Positions 1-9,650 of a stretch of DNA of 64,000 bases are shown in pieces. Source of the stretch: Orientallactaga sibirica. Its lineage: Eukaryota > Chordata > Mammalia > Rodentia > Dipodidae. The notes under the pieces are model-generated. The model was not told where the DNA came from and made no database searches. It saw nothing but the letters and a program-made list of their open reading frames with translations. Where the stretch lies: contig JAEOAD010000015.1 in assembly GCA_036365145.1 (NCBI GenBank), positions 7,495,501 to 7,559,500 on the forward strand, read 5' to 3'. The stretch's first letter is position 1; each line of letters opens with the position of its first letter. The position numbers and the translations under genes are program-made.

Positions 1-594
1 CAGAGTCTCAAAATTTAGAATAAATTTGTATTGGTTCATTTTCACATTTCTCTGACAATATTTTACATGTCAAGAGAAGAGCCGTATTTTGGTTCATGGT
101 TCTGACCCAGGTTTGAGAGTTTACATCAAGTGATAGCCTTCTTATTGGCAAAGTCCCAAGGATTTTGTGTGTATGTGTGTGTGTGTGTGTGTGTTTCTAC
201 TCTTTTCATATTCCTAAAGTTAACCCTTTGTGGAGACACTAAGATCACACACTTTCTTGACATAGGTAGCTCTCAAACTTATGTTAATTAGATGCCTGAT
301 TGACCAGCTACATAAAAATCACTTGGAATATTTATTAAGGTACACATTCTCAAGCCTTTCTTTAATTTCTTTAATTTTAAAATACTGCCTGTATTATTCT
401 GATTCTTAGACAGGCTAATGAATCAGTTCAGAACTTTTCTTCCCATCTTCATTGAACAATGATATACCTCTGGGGTAGGAAGCACTGCCTATGTAGTAGT
501 CACCATTAGTGGGCAGTTCTGTGCAATTCTGGACATAAGCTTCATCATAATGATCTCCCATCATTTCCTCTTTGTTACAGTTTGTGATGCTTGT
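1..594. other. Unassigned AT-rich flank with a short TG run
   Basis: I recognise no gene or repeat family here except a TG-rich microsatellite at about 165-195, interrupted by one A. Open frames in this stretch are short and show no family resemblance. Confidence 0.5.
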
Positions 595-1056
595 GATGTA
601 AACCACAGTTTCTTAAACTGTGGATCATCACCCCATATTGGGTCCTGTACTGAATGTGGAGGTCATGAAAAAACTAACACCAGTAAAAGGCTTTTGAATG
701 AAAACTAAGAAAGATTAATTTAAAATCGAACATGACAAATAAAAGCTGCTTCTGGCAGCACTTACCTGTGCTGCATCATGACTTCACTGCAGCCTTGCTT
801 CAAAACACACATGTACACTTTTCAGTATTCATGCAGTCAGGCCACGCAATGCAAACTTTAGCTACTAAACTGGATTGGCTCAGAGTTGAGACTCTTATAT
901 GTTATGATTTGTACCAGTTTTACTATACACACAGTTTGCTGCTCTTAAAGAAACATGTGGTTTAATTATGAATAAAAATACTTTTAATATTTCCTACCAT
1001 ATTTCCTTAGCACATAACTATCAAATTAGTATACCTTTGGATTATATTGTGTTAAA

Positions 1057-1362
1057 ATGTTTGATTTTAAAAACAGCTATTTGAGTTGCTTACTTGATTC
1101 TCACAAGAAAATGTTAAATGACTTTTGGCTTAGAATTAGGACAGGATTTCTAACAATTTCTGAAATAGTCCTAAGCATACTTCTGCCATTTTGCACTACA
1201 TATTTATGTAAAGTGATGCTCTCAGAATTGACAACTCTAAATTCAAAATATTGATCATCTCTTAAAAACATTGATGATGATCGGTGACATCCGGAAACAT
1301 CAAATATTCAGCCAGAATTGAATTCTTTATGTAAATATAAGCAATCACATCCATTTCATTAG
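1057..1362 (+). pseudogene. hAT transposase C-terminal (dimerisation) domain remnant
   Basis: Translated in one frame from 1057, this stretch gives the hAT C-terminal signature: an FWLRI block, then SILLPFCTTYLC, then an LTTLNSKY block, and after in-frame stops at 1252-1254 and 1285-1287 a closing QSHPFH before a final stop at 1360-1362. The order and spacing match the dimerisation region of hAT/ZBED-type transposases, where a conserved FP(S/T)TYLCE core is followed by an RNRL-like segment and a short tail. The stops show it is dead. No N-terminal zinc finger or catalytic core is present within the element. The assignment rests on motif recognition by eye. Confidence 0.75.
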
Positions 1363-1365
1363 TAT

Positions 1366-1460
1366 GCAAATTTGTTTTTGTCTTTAATAAATTATAAATA
1401 TATAATAAATTATATAATAAAAATTGCTTTAAAAATAAATTTCTTTATAATTTATTATCA
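1366..1460. repeat. AT-rich low-complexity stretch inside the hAT relic
   Basis: The stretch is almost entirely A and T, with repeated TAATAAATTATA-like motifs that can pair with one another. It lies between the transposase remnant and the right terminus of the element. Confidence 0.6.
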
Positions 1461-1589
1461 GTAAATGTTTGACTTGTATATGTACTTTATATTCCTATAA
1501 TGGACTGGTTAGTTAACAATTTACAAGGGAAGAGAGCTCACAAGTAGAGAAAGCTTAAGAAGCCCTGATGTAAATGGTAGGTACTGCTC

Positions 1590-1725
1590 ACTGAGTCCCC
1601 CTGTGTGTCAGAAATGTGTTAAAATAATTTTGAGTTGATGTACCTCCTAGGTAGCATCACAACTCCCAGAGGTTGGTATGATTACTATCCCCACTCTGCA
1701 GATAAGATCATTTCATTCTAGAGGC
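1590..1725 (-). mobile_element. MIR SINE fragment
   Basis: Read forward this matches reverse-oriented MIR: a stretch resembling 'catcacaac..cagaggttggta' followed by ATTACTATCCCCACTCTGCAG, which corresponds to the MIR segment read as GGTACTATTATCCCCATTTTACAG. It is diverged and lacks both ends. Confidence 0.55.
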
Positions 1726-1929
1726 ATGAAAAATATGCTAATTCTATTTATTTCATATTAGCTTTGCAGGTATTTGCAGTAAATACCTTTGCCAATCCCT
1801 GAAGTTTTCAAAATTTAATATGACAAAAATTGCCAGCTACTTACTTTTTCTTAGCCCAGATGCAGACACTGAAAAGATAAAGACTGTGTTCCATAGGATT
1901 TATAGTCTAGTGAGGATGAGTCATGTGAC

Positions 1930-2045
1930 CATAAACTACCTTATTCCTGTATGTAAGCCTTACCTCTTTAACTGGACTATGAGTTCTTAGGAACAAAGCC
2001 TATGAAATATAGCCTTTTCTTCCCTATAATGGGAAGAATTTATTG
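1930..2045 (+). mobile_element. Possible L2 3' end
   Basis: The segment CTGGACTATGAGTTCTTAGG, followed by AACAAAGCC, resembles the L2 3' motif in which an 'actgtgagctccttgagggcag' string is typical. Only this short match supports it. Confidence 0.3.
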
Positions 2046-2115
2046 CATACTGAAGGCACAATGAAGACATGTTGTTCTGAAATGATCTGAGGACAGACAT
2101 TAAGTATTCTTTCTT

Positions 2116-4060
2116 TTGTTATACATAATAAATCTATACAATTTTATTTACAAATTAAAACAGCAATGCCACCACAGTCTTCTCAATGACAAAAATTTCA
2201 CAAATATCCTCAACAAAACAAACATGTCTGGAGGTATCACCATACCTGATTTCAGGATATACTACAAAGCCATAGTAACTAAACCAGAATGGCATTGGCA
2301 AAAAACAGACATACAGATCAGTGGAATAGAAGACTTGTCTCTAAGTTAAACAAATATGGCTTACCTCATCTTTGACAAAGGGGCCAAAAATAAACACTGG
2401 AGAAAAGACAGCAGCATCTTCAACAAATGATGTTGGAGAAAATGGATAACTTCATGCAGAAGAATGAAGTTAGACCCACTTCTCTCACAAAATTCAACTC
2501 TAAATGGGTTAAGGATCTCAATATAAGACATGAAACTATTAAACAATTAGAAGAAAAAACAGGGAGTACACTCCATGGTATAGGCATAGGGAAAGACTTT
2601 CTGAATAAGACTCCAGTAGCAGAAGATATTAGATCAACACAAAACCACTGGGACCTTTTGACACTGAAAAGCTAATGTACAGACAAACTAACTTATCAAC
2701 AGAATCAACAGACAACCCACAAAGTGGGAGAAAATCTTCACCAGCTATGCCTCTGACAAAGGTCTAATATCTAAACTTTACTAAAAACTCAAAAAACCAA
2801 GCAACAATAATACCTCTGGAAATTAAAAAACAAATTAAATAACCCACTTAAAAATGGGGTAAAGAATTGAACAGAGAATTCTCAAAGGAAATAATACAAA
2901 TGGACATTACACATTTAAGGAGATGTTTAACATTCTGAATCATCACAGAAATACAAATCAAAACAACTCTGAGATTCCATTTCACTTTAGTCAGGATGGC
3001 ATTCATCAAAAGGTTGAATGACAGCCAATCCTGGTGAGGCTGTGGGGACAGAGGAACCTTTATACACTGTAGTGGAAATATAACTTGTACAACCACTATG
3101 GAAGTCAGTATAGAGACTCATGAAAAAGTTGAAAATAGAATTACCATTTGATCCAGCAACACCACTTCTGGGTATATACCCCAAAGACTCCACTCCTTAC
3201 TAGAGATACTTTGTCAGCCATGTTTGGGCTGCTCTATTCACAATTGCTAGGAACTGGAATCAGCACAGATACCCATCAGCTGGTGAATAGATAATGAAGA
3301 TGTGGTACATTTATGCAATGGAATTCTACTCAGCAGTAAGGGAAAATGCAACATTACAATTTATAAGTAAATGGATGAAGTTGCAATAAGTCTAAGAGAG
3401 GATACTCAAGCACAGGAAGGCAAATACTCTCTCCTCTGTGGTTCCTAACTGGGATCAATTAGAGATGAGTGCAAAGGGTACTCAGCACCAGAATATGGGC
3501 ATAAAACTAGAATGAGACCAATAGAGAGAATAACTAGGGAAAAAAAGTGAGAAAGAATTACCTGACAAGTCAGAGGAGGGCAGAATATTGGTGGCAGGGG
3601 TTCTTGGAGGGATAGGGGATAGGAAGGGTGAGGAGGGAATTACACAAAAGTTAAGATAACATGAATTAAGCCCATAGAAATCTTAATTCTAGTATTCTAT
3701 AAGATATTACCACCAATATAGGGGGAGGGGAGACAGTCTGGACAGAAGGTAAAAAAAGCTTAACCTTCTTAAAACCATAGAATCTGGCAGGTAAATCCAA
3801 GGCCCAGAGTTGGGTGCCCCCCCCCCCCGCCAGGAGACCCATGAGGTCCCCAAAACAATGTGGGCCATTACCAAAACACTGCCAGAGCCTGTTGCTGAAG
3901 ACACCGCAGGCTGGGTCACAGGACATCGCATAACCATGCTAGAACTGAACTCTTTCCTGGCTAGCCCTCATAGTGCTGGAAAGCCCTGCGGGAGCTGCTG
4001 GAAGAAAATGGTCACCAACAGTATGAATAAGCAGCAGACACTGCAGCTATTCTTTTTCCT
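2116..4060 (+). mobile_element. 5'-truncated L1: ORF2 C-terminus plus 3'UTR
   Basis: The frames from 2116 and 2427 contain L1 ORF2 C-terminal signatures such as [11 protein letters not shown] and GIGIGKDFLNKTP, and further on HHTEIQ-like and 'WNSTQQ'-like remnants, all broken by stops and frameshifts. From about 3420 the sequence becomes the 3'UTR, with a purine-rich block at 3580-3640, a run of twelve C at 3817-3828 and a segment ending near 4060. The same ORF2 and 3'UTR landmarks recur at 36.6-38.1 kb and 51.6-53.5 kb. This copy begins in mid ORF2, so it is a normal 5'-truncated insertion, now inactive. Confidence 0.85.
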
Positions 4061-4324
4061 TTGGGTATTTCCTAGGTAAGTCCAGTGATATGACATAAAG
4101 AAGGTATGAAGTTCTTTCTGGATTACTGAAACATGCTTTTGAGATAGACTTGAGATTTTTTTGGTGTTCCTGCATCTGGGAGATTGGGAATGTTTCCCTT
4201 GGATATAATAGTGCCTACAGTCTTCTAAGCAAGAGGTTCTATAATAACTATATAAAAATACAGAGTTTATTAGAGCAAGAACATGAGAACATCCTAGCTA
4301 CATCATCACCCCTTTCCACACTTG
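4061..4324. other. Unassigned
   Basis: No gene or repeat family recognised. Confidence 0.4.
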
Positions 4325-4465
4325 AACCTATCCTTATTCTATGCCTTCACTTTTCCCATCTGCTAAATGGGAATACTGACTTCTCATTCATTTTCAAGGC
4401 TATGTAGAAGGAATTAGTTATTGTTAATGTACTGCAAACTTCGCATTGACACTAGTAGCAGAAGT
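4325..4465 (+). mobile_element. MIR SINE fragment
   Basis: Contains CTTTTCCCATCTGCTAAATG then GGAATACTGAC, the MIR 'tttcctcatctgtaaaatgggaataat' segment, followed by a decayed 3' part. Confidence 0.55.
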
Positions 4466-4914
4466 GTAGATCTCTCTTGTATTAAACAAGTGATGCTAAA
4501 CAAAACCAAGGACTATTAAATTATAAATTTACAGAAGAGATAAATTATGGAGGTAGTTATTATTCAAATTGCAGAAATATTTCTCATTTTCAGCCCAGGG
4601 TTCCTTTACAAAGCAATCTGTCTTGTGCTTTTAAAAAAGCAATTCAATTTACAAAAATCTGATTTGTAGGCAACTTTTTAGAAACATTTATCCTGTAAAG
4701 TGAGACATCAGCAGACTAAATGAGAGAATTTACCAATATGTTTGGGCTTAGAATGAACATCATTTCTTCCAAGAATGTGAATATTGGCAAACTGAATATC
4801 ATGTCTCTCCTTCTCAAATCAAGATCATCCAAGTCCAGGTTGGAAGCATCTGGTCTGACAATTAGTAGTGTTGGTGGAAATACTTGGACACATGATTTAG
4901 ATTTGCCAGTAAAT
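4466..4914. other. Unassigned
   Basis: AT-rich DNA with no gene or repeat I can name. Confidence 0.4.
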
Positions 4915-5040
4915 CAGTGATGACCTCAGGGGAGTCAAGTTCACAAGGACTCAGTATTCTTATCTGGAAAATGAGAAGGCTGAAGATGATGGTCCCTTCT
5001 AGCTTTAGAAGTGAATTGCTCAAAGAAGCATTATGAACTC
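4915..5040 (+). mobile_element. MIR-family SINE fragment
   Basis: Shows, in order, TGACCTCAGGGGAGTCAAGT, TTATCTGGAAAATGAG, and GATGGTCCCTTCTAGCTTTA. This is the characteristic order in ancient mammalian CORE-SINEs (MIR group). Confidence 0.6.
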
Positions 5041-6104
5041 AATAAGGACAAGAGCTGGAATACTGTCAATATGTTGTATAAATCAAGACATCAATGGATA
5101 AACAAAGTCCTGGTTTTCATTTCTTTCCAACCAATTCTGAAAATTCCAAAATAATGCTCTAAGTTTACAGCTAAGAAAACAAAAATCAGATCAGGAAACC
5201 CATTTACCTCTGTACCAACTTGACCTCTCTGGACTATTGCTTGCACTCCTAAGTCTGGCGAGGAAAGGATAGTCTGTGAAGGTATTGGAATGTCTCCGTC
5301 ATAACAGGAAGTCAGGTAGATTGTTACACTGAGTTGGTCCTTAGAGACTGCTGTGTGTCCTTAGTTTTCCATATATGCAATTGCTTATGATAGTGGCAAG
5401 GAGTTGAAGAGACCTGGTGACACTGGGGCAGCTCATTTCCAGTCCTGTCACCCAGGTCCCCACAAATTTCAGGACCACCTTTGCATTGAAAATCTGTGTC
5501 TCACTGCAAGTGACTCTGGCTCATGTTCCTCAGTCAGTTGCCTGAGCCCCCACCCAGGCCCTGAGTCATCACTCCTGTCTGGGCTCTGCTATCGCCGCAG
5601 AGGTGTTGTTTCTTCCTAAAAGTGGGGGAGAGTTGCTAAGGAACACCATTAGCATGCAACAGCACACCAATCTCATGGAGTTTTGGCCTCAGCCGTTTGA
5701 CTCTAATCAGAAAATCATTTTTAGAAAGATTTGTCAGTGTAGGAAAACAAGCTCCTGAACTAAATCAGGATCTGGATTATTTTCCCTCCTTTCCCTGTGT
5801 AGGGGATGGCAGGTTGGCAGCCAGCACAGTGTTGTGTGAGGCGCATTTGTTTTTCTGGGCATTTTCATTTGCTACTCCTGATGCTGTCATGTCTGGATTG
5901 GCAAGGACCACAGTGTGGGGGCAGCACCTTTTGAGGTTGGAGGTTTGCACCCCCTTTCCTATAACAGGTTAGCTCTCTTGGCAAGGCAGTCTGGCTGCCT
6001 AGACTTTTGGATCTTTCTCTCCCCAGATCCCTACCAACCCCAGTAATAAATTCATTACATGGCTCCAAGAAATTAAGGTAATCCATTATATCAAGTGTCT
6101 TTGC
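5041..6104. other. Unassigned unique-looking DNA
   Basis: No repeat family is recognised. The part from about 5400 to 5720 has a higher GC content than its surroundings and could be a short regulatory segment, but I see no promoter signature or splice-bounded exon. Confidence 0.35.
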
Positions 6105-6215
6105 AAGCAGGGATAATAGTATTTAACCCACCTTTGCAGTACACTGAATGGCCTGTCAGGATCTCTTTTTTCAAAGGACATTTTGGATACATTTTAATAA
6201 ATGCTTCTTAACTGG
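6105..6215 (+). mobile_element. Possible MIR 3' half
   Basis: GGATAATAGTATTTAACCCA, then CCTTTGCAG, and further on AATAAATGCTTCTTA resemble the 'ggataatagtacctacctca ... aataaatgtta' part of MIR. Confidence 0.4.
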
Positions 6216-6454
6216 ATGCTTTAAAAATATATGGGTCAAATGGCAAACTGATCATCAGTAACTGGTTCAGCAAACAAGATTCACTATTTATCCCTATCTC
6301 TCCCTGCTACTTCTGTTTCTTTCCTCTTCCTCCCTCTGCAGCATTCAATTTCTCCAGAGACATGTTATCTCTGCTTGGGGTTCTAGACTTTGAGGGGACC
6401 TAGAATCCTGGTCTTTTCTGTCCATGCAAGTCCAATCATCTTTCTGTCTCTTAG

Positions 6455-6755
6455 TGGGTGGCATGCATGCATGTATATGTATGTTCATATGCGTGTGGGC
6501 AGAGGTCAACATTGGGTGTCTTCTTCAGTTGCTCTCTACCTTACTCTTTGAGACAGGGTTTCTCACTGAACCTAGAGCTCACTGATTTGCTAGACTAGCC
6601 ATCCTGAAAACCCTAGAGATTCCATGGCTGTGCCTTCCTAACACGAGGATTACAGGTATGTGCCACCATACCTGGCATTTTGGATGGGTGTTGCAGGTCT
6701 GAATGCAGGTTCTCATGCTTGTACACCAAACCCTTTACCCAATCTCCTTGCATCC
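6455..6755 (-). mobile_element. B4-like dimeric SINE
   Basis: Read forward it begins with a decayed TG-rich arm and GGCAGAGGTCAAC, then a B1-like block starting GAGACAGGGTTTCTCACTG and ending GGATTACAGGTATGTGCCAC. It closes with a tRNA-like head (GCAGGTTCTCATGCTTG then CCCTTTACCCAATCTCC). This order, 7SL-like then tRNA-like on the reverse strand, is that of B4-type rodent SINEs. Three similar minus-strand copies lie at 26.8, 28.9 and 30.7 kb. Confidence 0.6.
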
Positions 6756-6788
6756 ACAATCATCTTGTGAACTGGTAGAGGGGAGCGT

Positions 6789-7177
6789 TGTTGCAGACAG
6801 CTTCAGGTTCGCTGAGATGAACTTCCAGACCAGGCACAGTTATGGAGGAAGGGATATTATTTATTGAAGCTTACAGATCCAGGGGAAGTTCCATAATGGC
6901 AAGAGAAGTGGCCTGCTCTCCACAGGGCCAAGCAGAGAGAGAGAAACCAACCAGCCACCACAGCACACAGAGCAAAACTACAGCCAAAAGGTCACACAGC
7001 ACACTTCAGGAACTCCTGCTAGGCATATTTGCATATCTTTACAATGGAATTTCAAACCACCATTAACACCTTAAGACTGGCCCCCAGTGACCTTGCCTCT
7101 AGCAAGGTGATTGCAGATGCAAACTATAACTAATAAAACACTGAATATATTGGGGGACATATATTCAAACTACCACA
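6789..7177 (-). mobile_element. Solo LTR, MaLR-like, with perfect 5-bp target duplication
   Basis: The element begins TGTTGCAGACAG and ends TACCACA on this strand, so read on the minus strand it starts TGTGGTA and ends with CA as LTRs do. It is flanked by AGCGT on both sides (6784-6788 and 7178-7182). A polyadenylation-type signal lies near the minus-strand 3' side (TTTATT at about 6860). The same LTR family occurs at 33375-33752 on the plus strand and 38749-39105 on the minus strand. The TGTGGTAGTTTGAATAT start resembles rodent MaLR LTRs (ORR1/MT group). Confidence 0.8.
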
Positions 7178-7549
7178 AGCGTCATATCTTGGAGTGTCAC
7201 CTATGGACAGTGCTGAAGGACAGTGAAAAGGAGGCTCAACTTGGCGGTGTTGCTCAGGTCATTCATGTGCCTGTGCTTTCCTTTCCAATGCCACTAGAGG
7301 CCCAGTGACACTGAGGGATGTCCAGCTGTGTATACCAGGCAGATCCACTCATAATCACTCATTGTCTTGCAGTCTACCAGCCTGAAGCCTGCATGTTACT
7401 CCCAGTGAACAGGGTAAAACCCACCTTCTCATGTTATCTTACTTGTTCTAGGAAAATAAGGGGCATATGCAGCATCAGGAAGATGCTCACGAGACGGCAG
7501 TATGAGCCCTTCTTTCCATCCCCAGAAGACAAACTCAAGCATCAGCCTT

Positions 7550-7926
7550 TGTTATGGTTTGAATCTGAAGTAACCCTCATAGGCTCATGTTTTGAACACT
7601 TCGACCCCAACTTGTGGCACTGTTTTGGGAGGCTGTGAGGTGTTTAGTTGGAACTGGGAACTGACCAGAGGAAATAGGGTACTGGGGGGTGAGCCTTTCA
7701 AGATTATTACCATCCCTGATGCTGGCTGCAGTCTCTGTTTCCTTATCTGAGATGTGAAGAATGTCAGCCTCATGCTCTACAACTCTGGACTGCTCTGCTA
7801 TACCTTCTTCATGATGATGGGTTGAATGAAATCTTTCTGAAACCCTGAGCCAAAACAAAGGTTTCCTCTGTTAAATCACTCCTTTGAGGTATTTTTTTCA
7901 CAGTCAAAAGAGAAGTAAGCCCTACA
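7550..7926 (+). mobile_element. MaLR-like LTR (ORR1-type start)
   Basis: Begins TGTTATGGTTTGAATCTGAA, the start typical of ORR1/MaLR LTRs. It contains the decayed 'ctgagccaaaacaaa' polyadenylation region at about 7845 and ends near GAGAAGTAAGCCCTACA. I find no convincing target duplication, so it is older than the LTR just upstream, or its ends are eroded. Confidence 0.65.
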
Positions 7927-8167
7927 ACCCCTGTGACTATGCATAGTGGCTTGATATACCCCAGTTATCTGTACGCAGACAATTCACTATGCAACCCATA
8001 GAATTTTATTTCTTTGGACTTGAGGACTCTAGGAATTTTCAGAAATGTTATCAGTTGTCATGTCAGCTCTGAGAATATTCTCCCATGCTCTGTGTTGCTC
8101 CTGCCTCTCACTAGAGGGTCTTGTGTTGAAAAATATCTCTATAGCACCCTTGAGAAAAAGTCTTACT

Positions 8168-8304
8168 ATGGGCTGGAGAGATTGCTCAATGGTTAAAGTT
8201 TCCCATGTAAAACCAGATGCACAAAGTGGCACATGCATCTGGAGTTCATTTGCAGAGGTCTTGGCATGCCCTTTCTCTCTCTCTTTTAAGTAAATAATGA
8301 ATAA
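8168..8304 (+). mobile_element. Dip-like tRNA-derived SINE
   Basis: Starts GGGCTGGAGAGATTGCTCAA, then jumps by an internal deletion to AAACCAGATGCACAAAGTGG and GCATCTGGAGTTCATTTGCA, and ends in a TC-rich tract and an AT-rich tail. The B box region is missing. Confidence 0.75.
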
Positions 8305-8587
8305 AAACATTATTTATAAAGGATGCACATTATCCAAATAATAATCTAGGATAATCTGAATGTTTTCATTTCATGAGAACCATGACCTTGAGGAGCTGGG
8401 GAAGATGAGTTTGATGAATTTCCTATGGAAAGCATGTGATTCAGGAATTGTTCTTGCTCTGCCTCAAAACAGTCACACATGCTTGATGAACAAAGGTCAA
8501 GACCATTTCCCTCAGGAAATGCACTTGACTGTTTTATGTTTTGAACTCCTTGGATATGTATCTGGAAAAACCACGATAAACAAGACA

Positions 8588-8589
<2 letters not shown>

Positions 8590-8632
<43 letters not shown>
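8590..8632. repeat. (TG)n microsatellite
   Basis: About 21 uninterrupted TG units. Confidence 0.95.
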
Positions 8633-8633
<1 letters not shown>

Positions 8634-8844
8634 TGTATGAATGTTAAAGCAACAAAATACTGTTCTTACCCAGATGTTATCTTATGTGGCATCCTGAAAC
8701 ACATACTAGTGGAGTCATCTCTCTGACATGGGGTAGAGGGCAGGAAATGAGAGTCATACCACTTTGGTCCCTGCTTTGTCTGTCCATTCCCTGCCAGAGA
8801 CTCCTTTCCTTGACAGCCTTATCACCAGCTCCCCAGGTCCTTCT

Positions 8845-8960
8845 GTTGAATCCTAGAGCTAAAGCCACTGCTCCCATTTAACTCTTGTATTTCACAGATG
8901 AAGCCACGGAAGCTGACAGAGACGGTTCAGTCTTGCATAGCACATGTACTTAGGGATTGG
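8845..8960 (-). mobile_element. Possible MIR fragment
   Basis: TATTTCACAGATGAAGCC followed by GGAAGCTGACAGAGACGGTT weakly resembles reverse-oriented MIR. Confidence 0.3.
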
Positions 8961-9485
8961 ACAATAAGCGTATCCAACACATCAGTCTTTTAAACTGGGA
9001 GGTAGTAGGAGAGTTACACAGGAGTAGAATGGTGCTATGGACTTTGACTTTTGCATTCAGGGAAAATGGAAAGGAGTTCTGCTCTCCTTTCAGTGTGCCC
9101 TTCTAGGATCATTGCTATCTACATAGCATAGCTAGGCCTGGCATGTGCCCACAGAAAGGGACTTTCTTCTGCACTAAGGCAGGAAGGAACATGGCATTGA
9201 TCTTGCTGCAATTATAAGCTCAATGTGTTTCCCTTGAATTTTTAGAAAAACCAAAGGTACTTTGCAAGTGCAATAGAGCTTCCAATTAGGCATTTAAGTT
9301 CCCCATTTCTATTTCCCTAATGACTTGACTTGCTCTCTTGCTTTATGAAATGAAAATAGCTTTATTTGGGCATGTGAATGCTGCTGATTGCATGCTTAAT
9401 ATGCCTTTGCAACAAGTTTCTGTATGTTCCTAGAATATGCAATAGATAGAATAACACATTTCCATGCTTCTTTCTCCTACATGTT
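8961..9485. other. Repeat-free segment, possible conserved non-coding DNA
   Basis: From about 9170 to 9440 the sequence is AT-rich and free of recognised repeats, with several TAAT cores and a GATTGCATGCTTAATATGC stretch. These suggest transcription-factor binding DNA but do not prove it. Confidence 0.25.
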
Positions 9486-9495
9486 CACAGTCATT

Positions 9496-9640
9496 TTTTT
9501 TTTCGAGGTAGGGTCTCACTCTAGTCCAGGTTGACCTGGAATTCACTATGTAGTCTCAGGTGGCCTCAAACTCATGGTGATCCACCTACCTCTGCCTCTC
9601 GAGTGCTGGGACTAAAGGCGCGCGCCACCACACCTGTCTA
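9496..9640 (-). mobile_element. B1-like SINE
   Basis: On this strand it opens with a T-run and GAGGTAGGGTCTCACTCTAG, passes through GACCTGGAATTCACTATGTA, and ends GGACTAAAGGCGCGCGCCAC, the reverse complement of a 7SL-derived B1 monomer. CACAGTCATT flanks it on both sides (9486-9495 and 9641-9650), a target duplication. Retained CpGs near the 5' end suggest relative youth. Confidence 0.85.
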
Positions 9641-9650
9641 CACAGTCATT

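Larger units (their letters stand above)
603..1566 (+). mobile_element. hAT-type DNA transposon relic, internally deleted
   Basis: Eight bases, GATGTAAA, occur immediately before the element (595-602) and immediately after it (1567-1574), which is the target duplication length of hAT transposons. The left end carries CAGTTTCTTAA and the right end, read on the opposite strand, AGGGCTTCTTAA, so the two ends share TTCTTAA in inverted orientation. Between them lies a degenerate copy of the C-terminal end of a hAT transposase (see 1057-1362) and an AT-rich stretch at 1366-1460. At 964 bp it is too short for a full transposase gene, so this is a deletion derivative. The family is probably of the Charlie/Buster kind that gave rise to mammalian ZBED genes; the exact family is not determined. 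Confidence 0.75.

Noticed and set aside
3666..4079. Overlapping frames at the end of the first L1 as a small gene
   Set aside because: They lie in the L1 3'UTR, and a run of twelve C explains the Gly/Pro-rich stretch.
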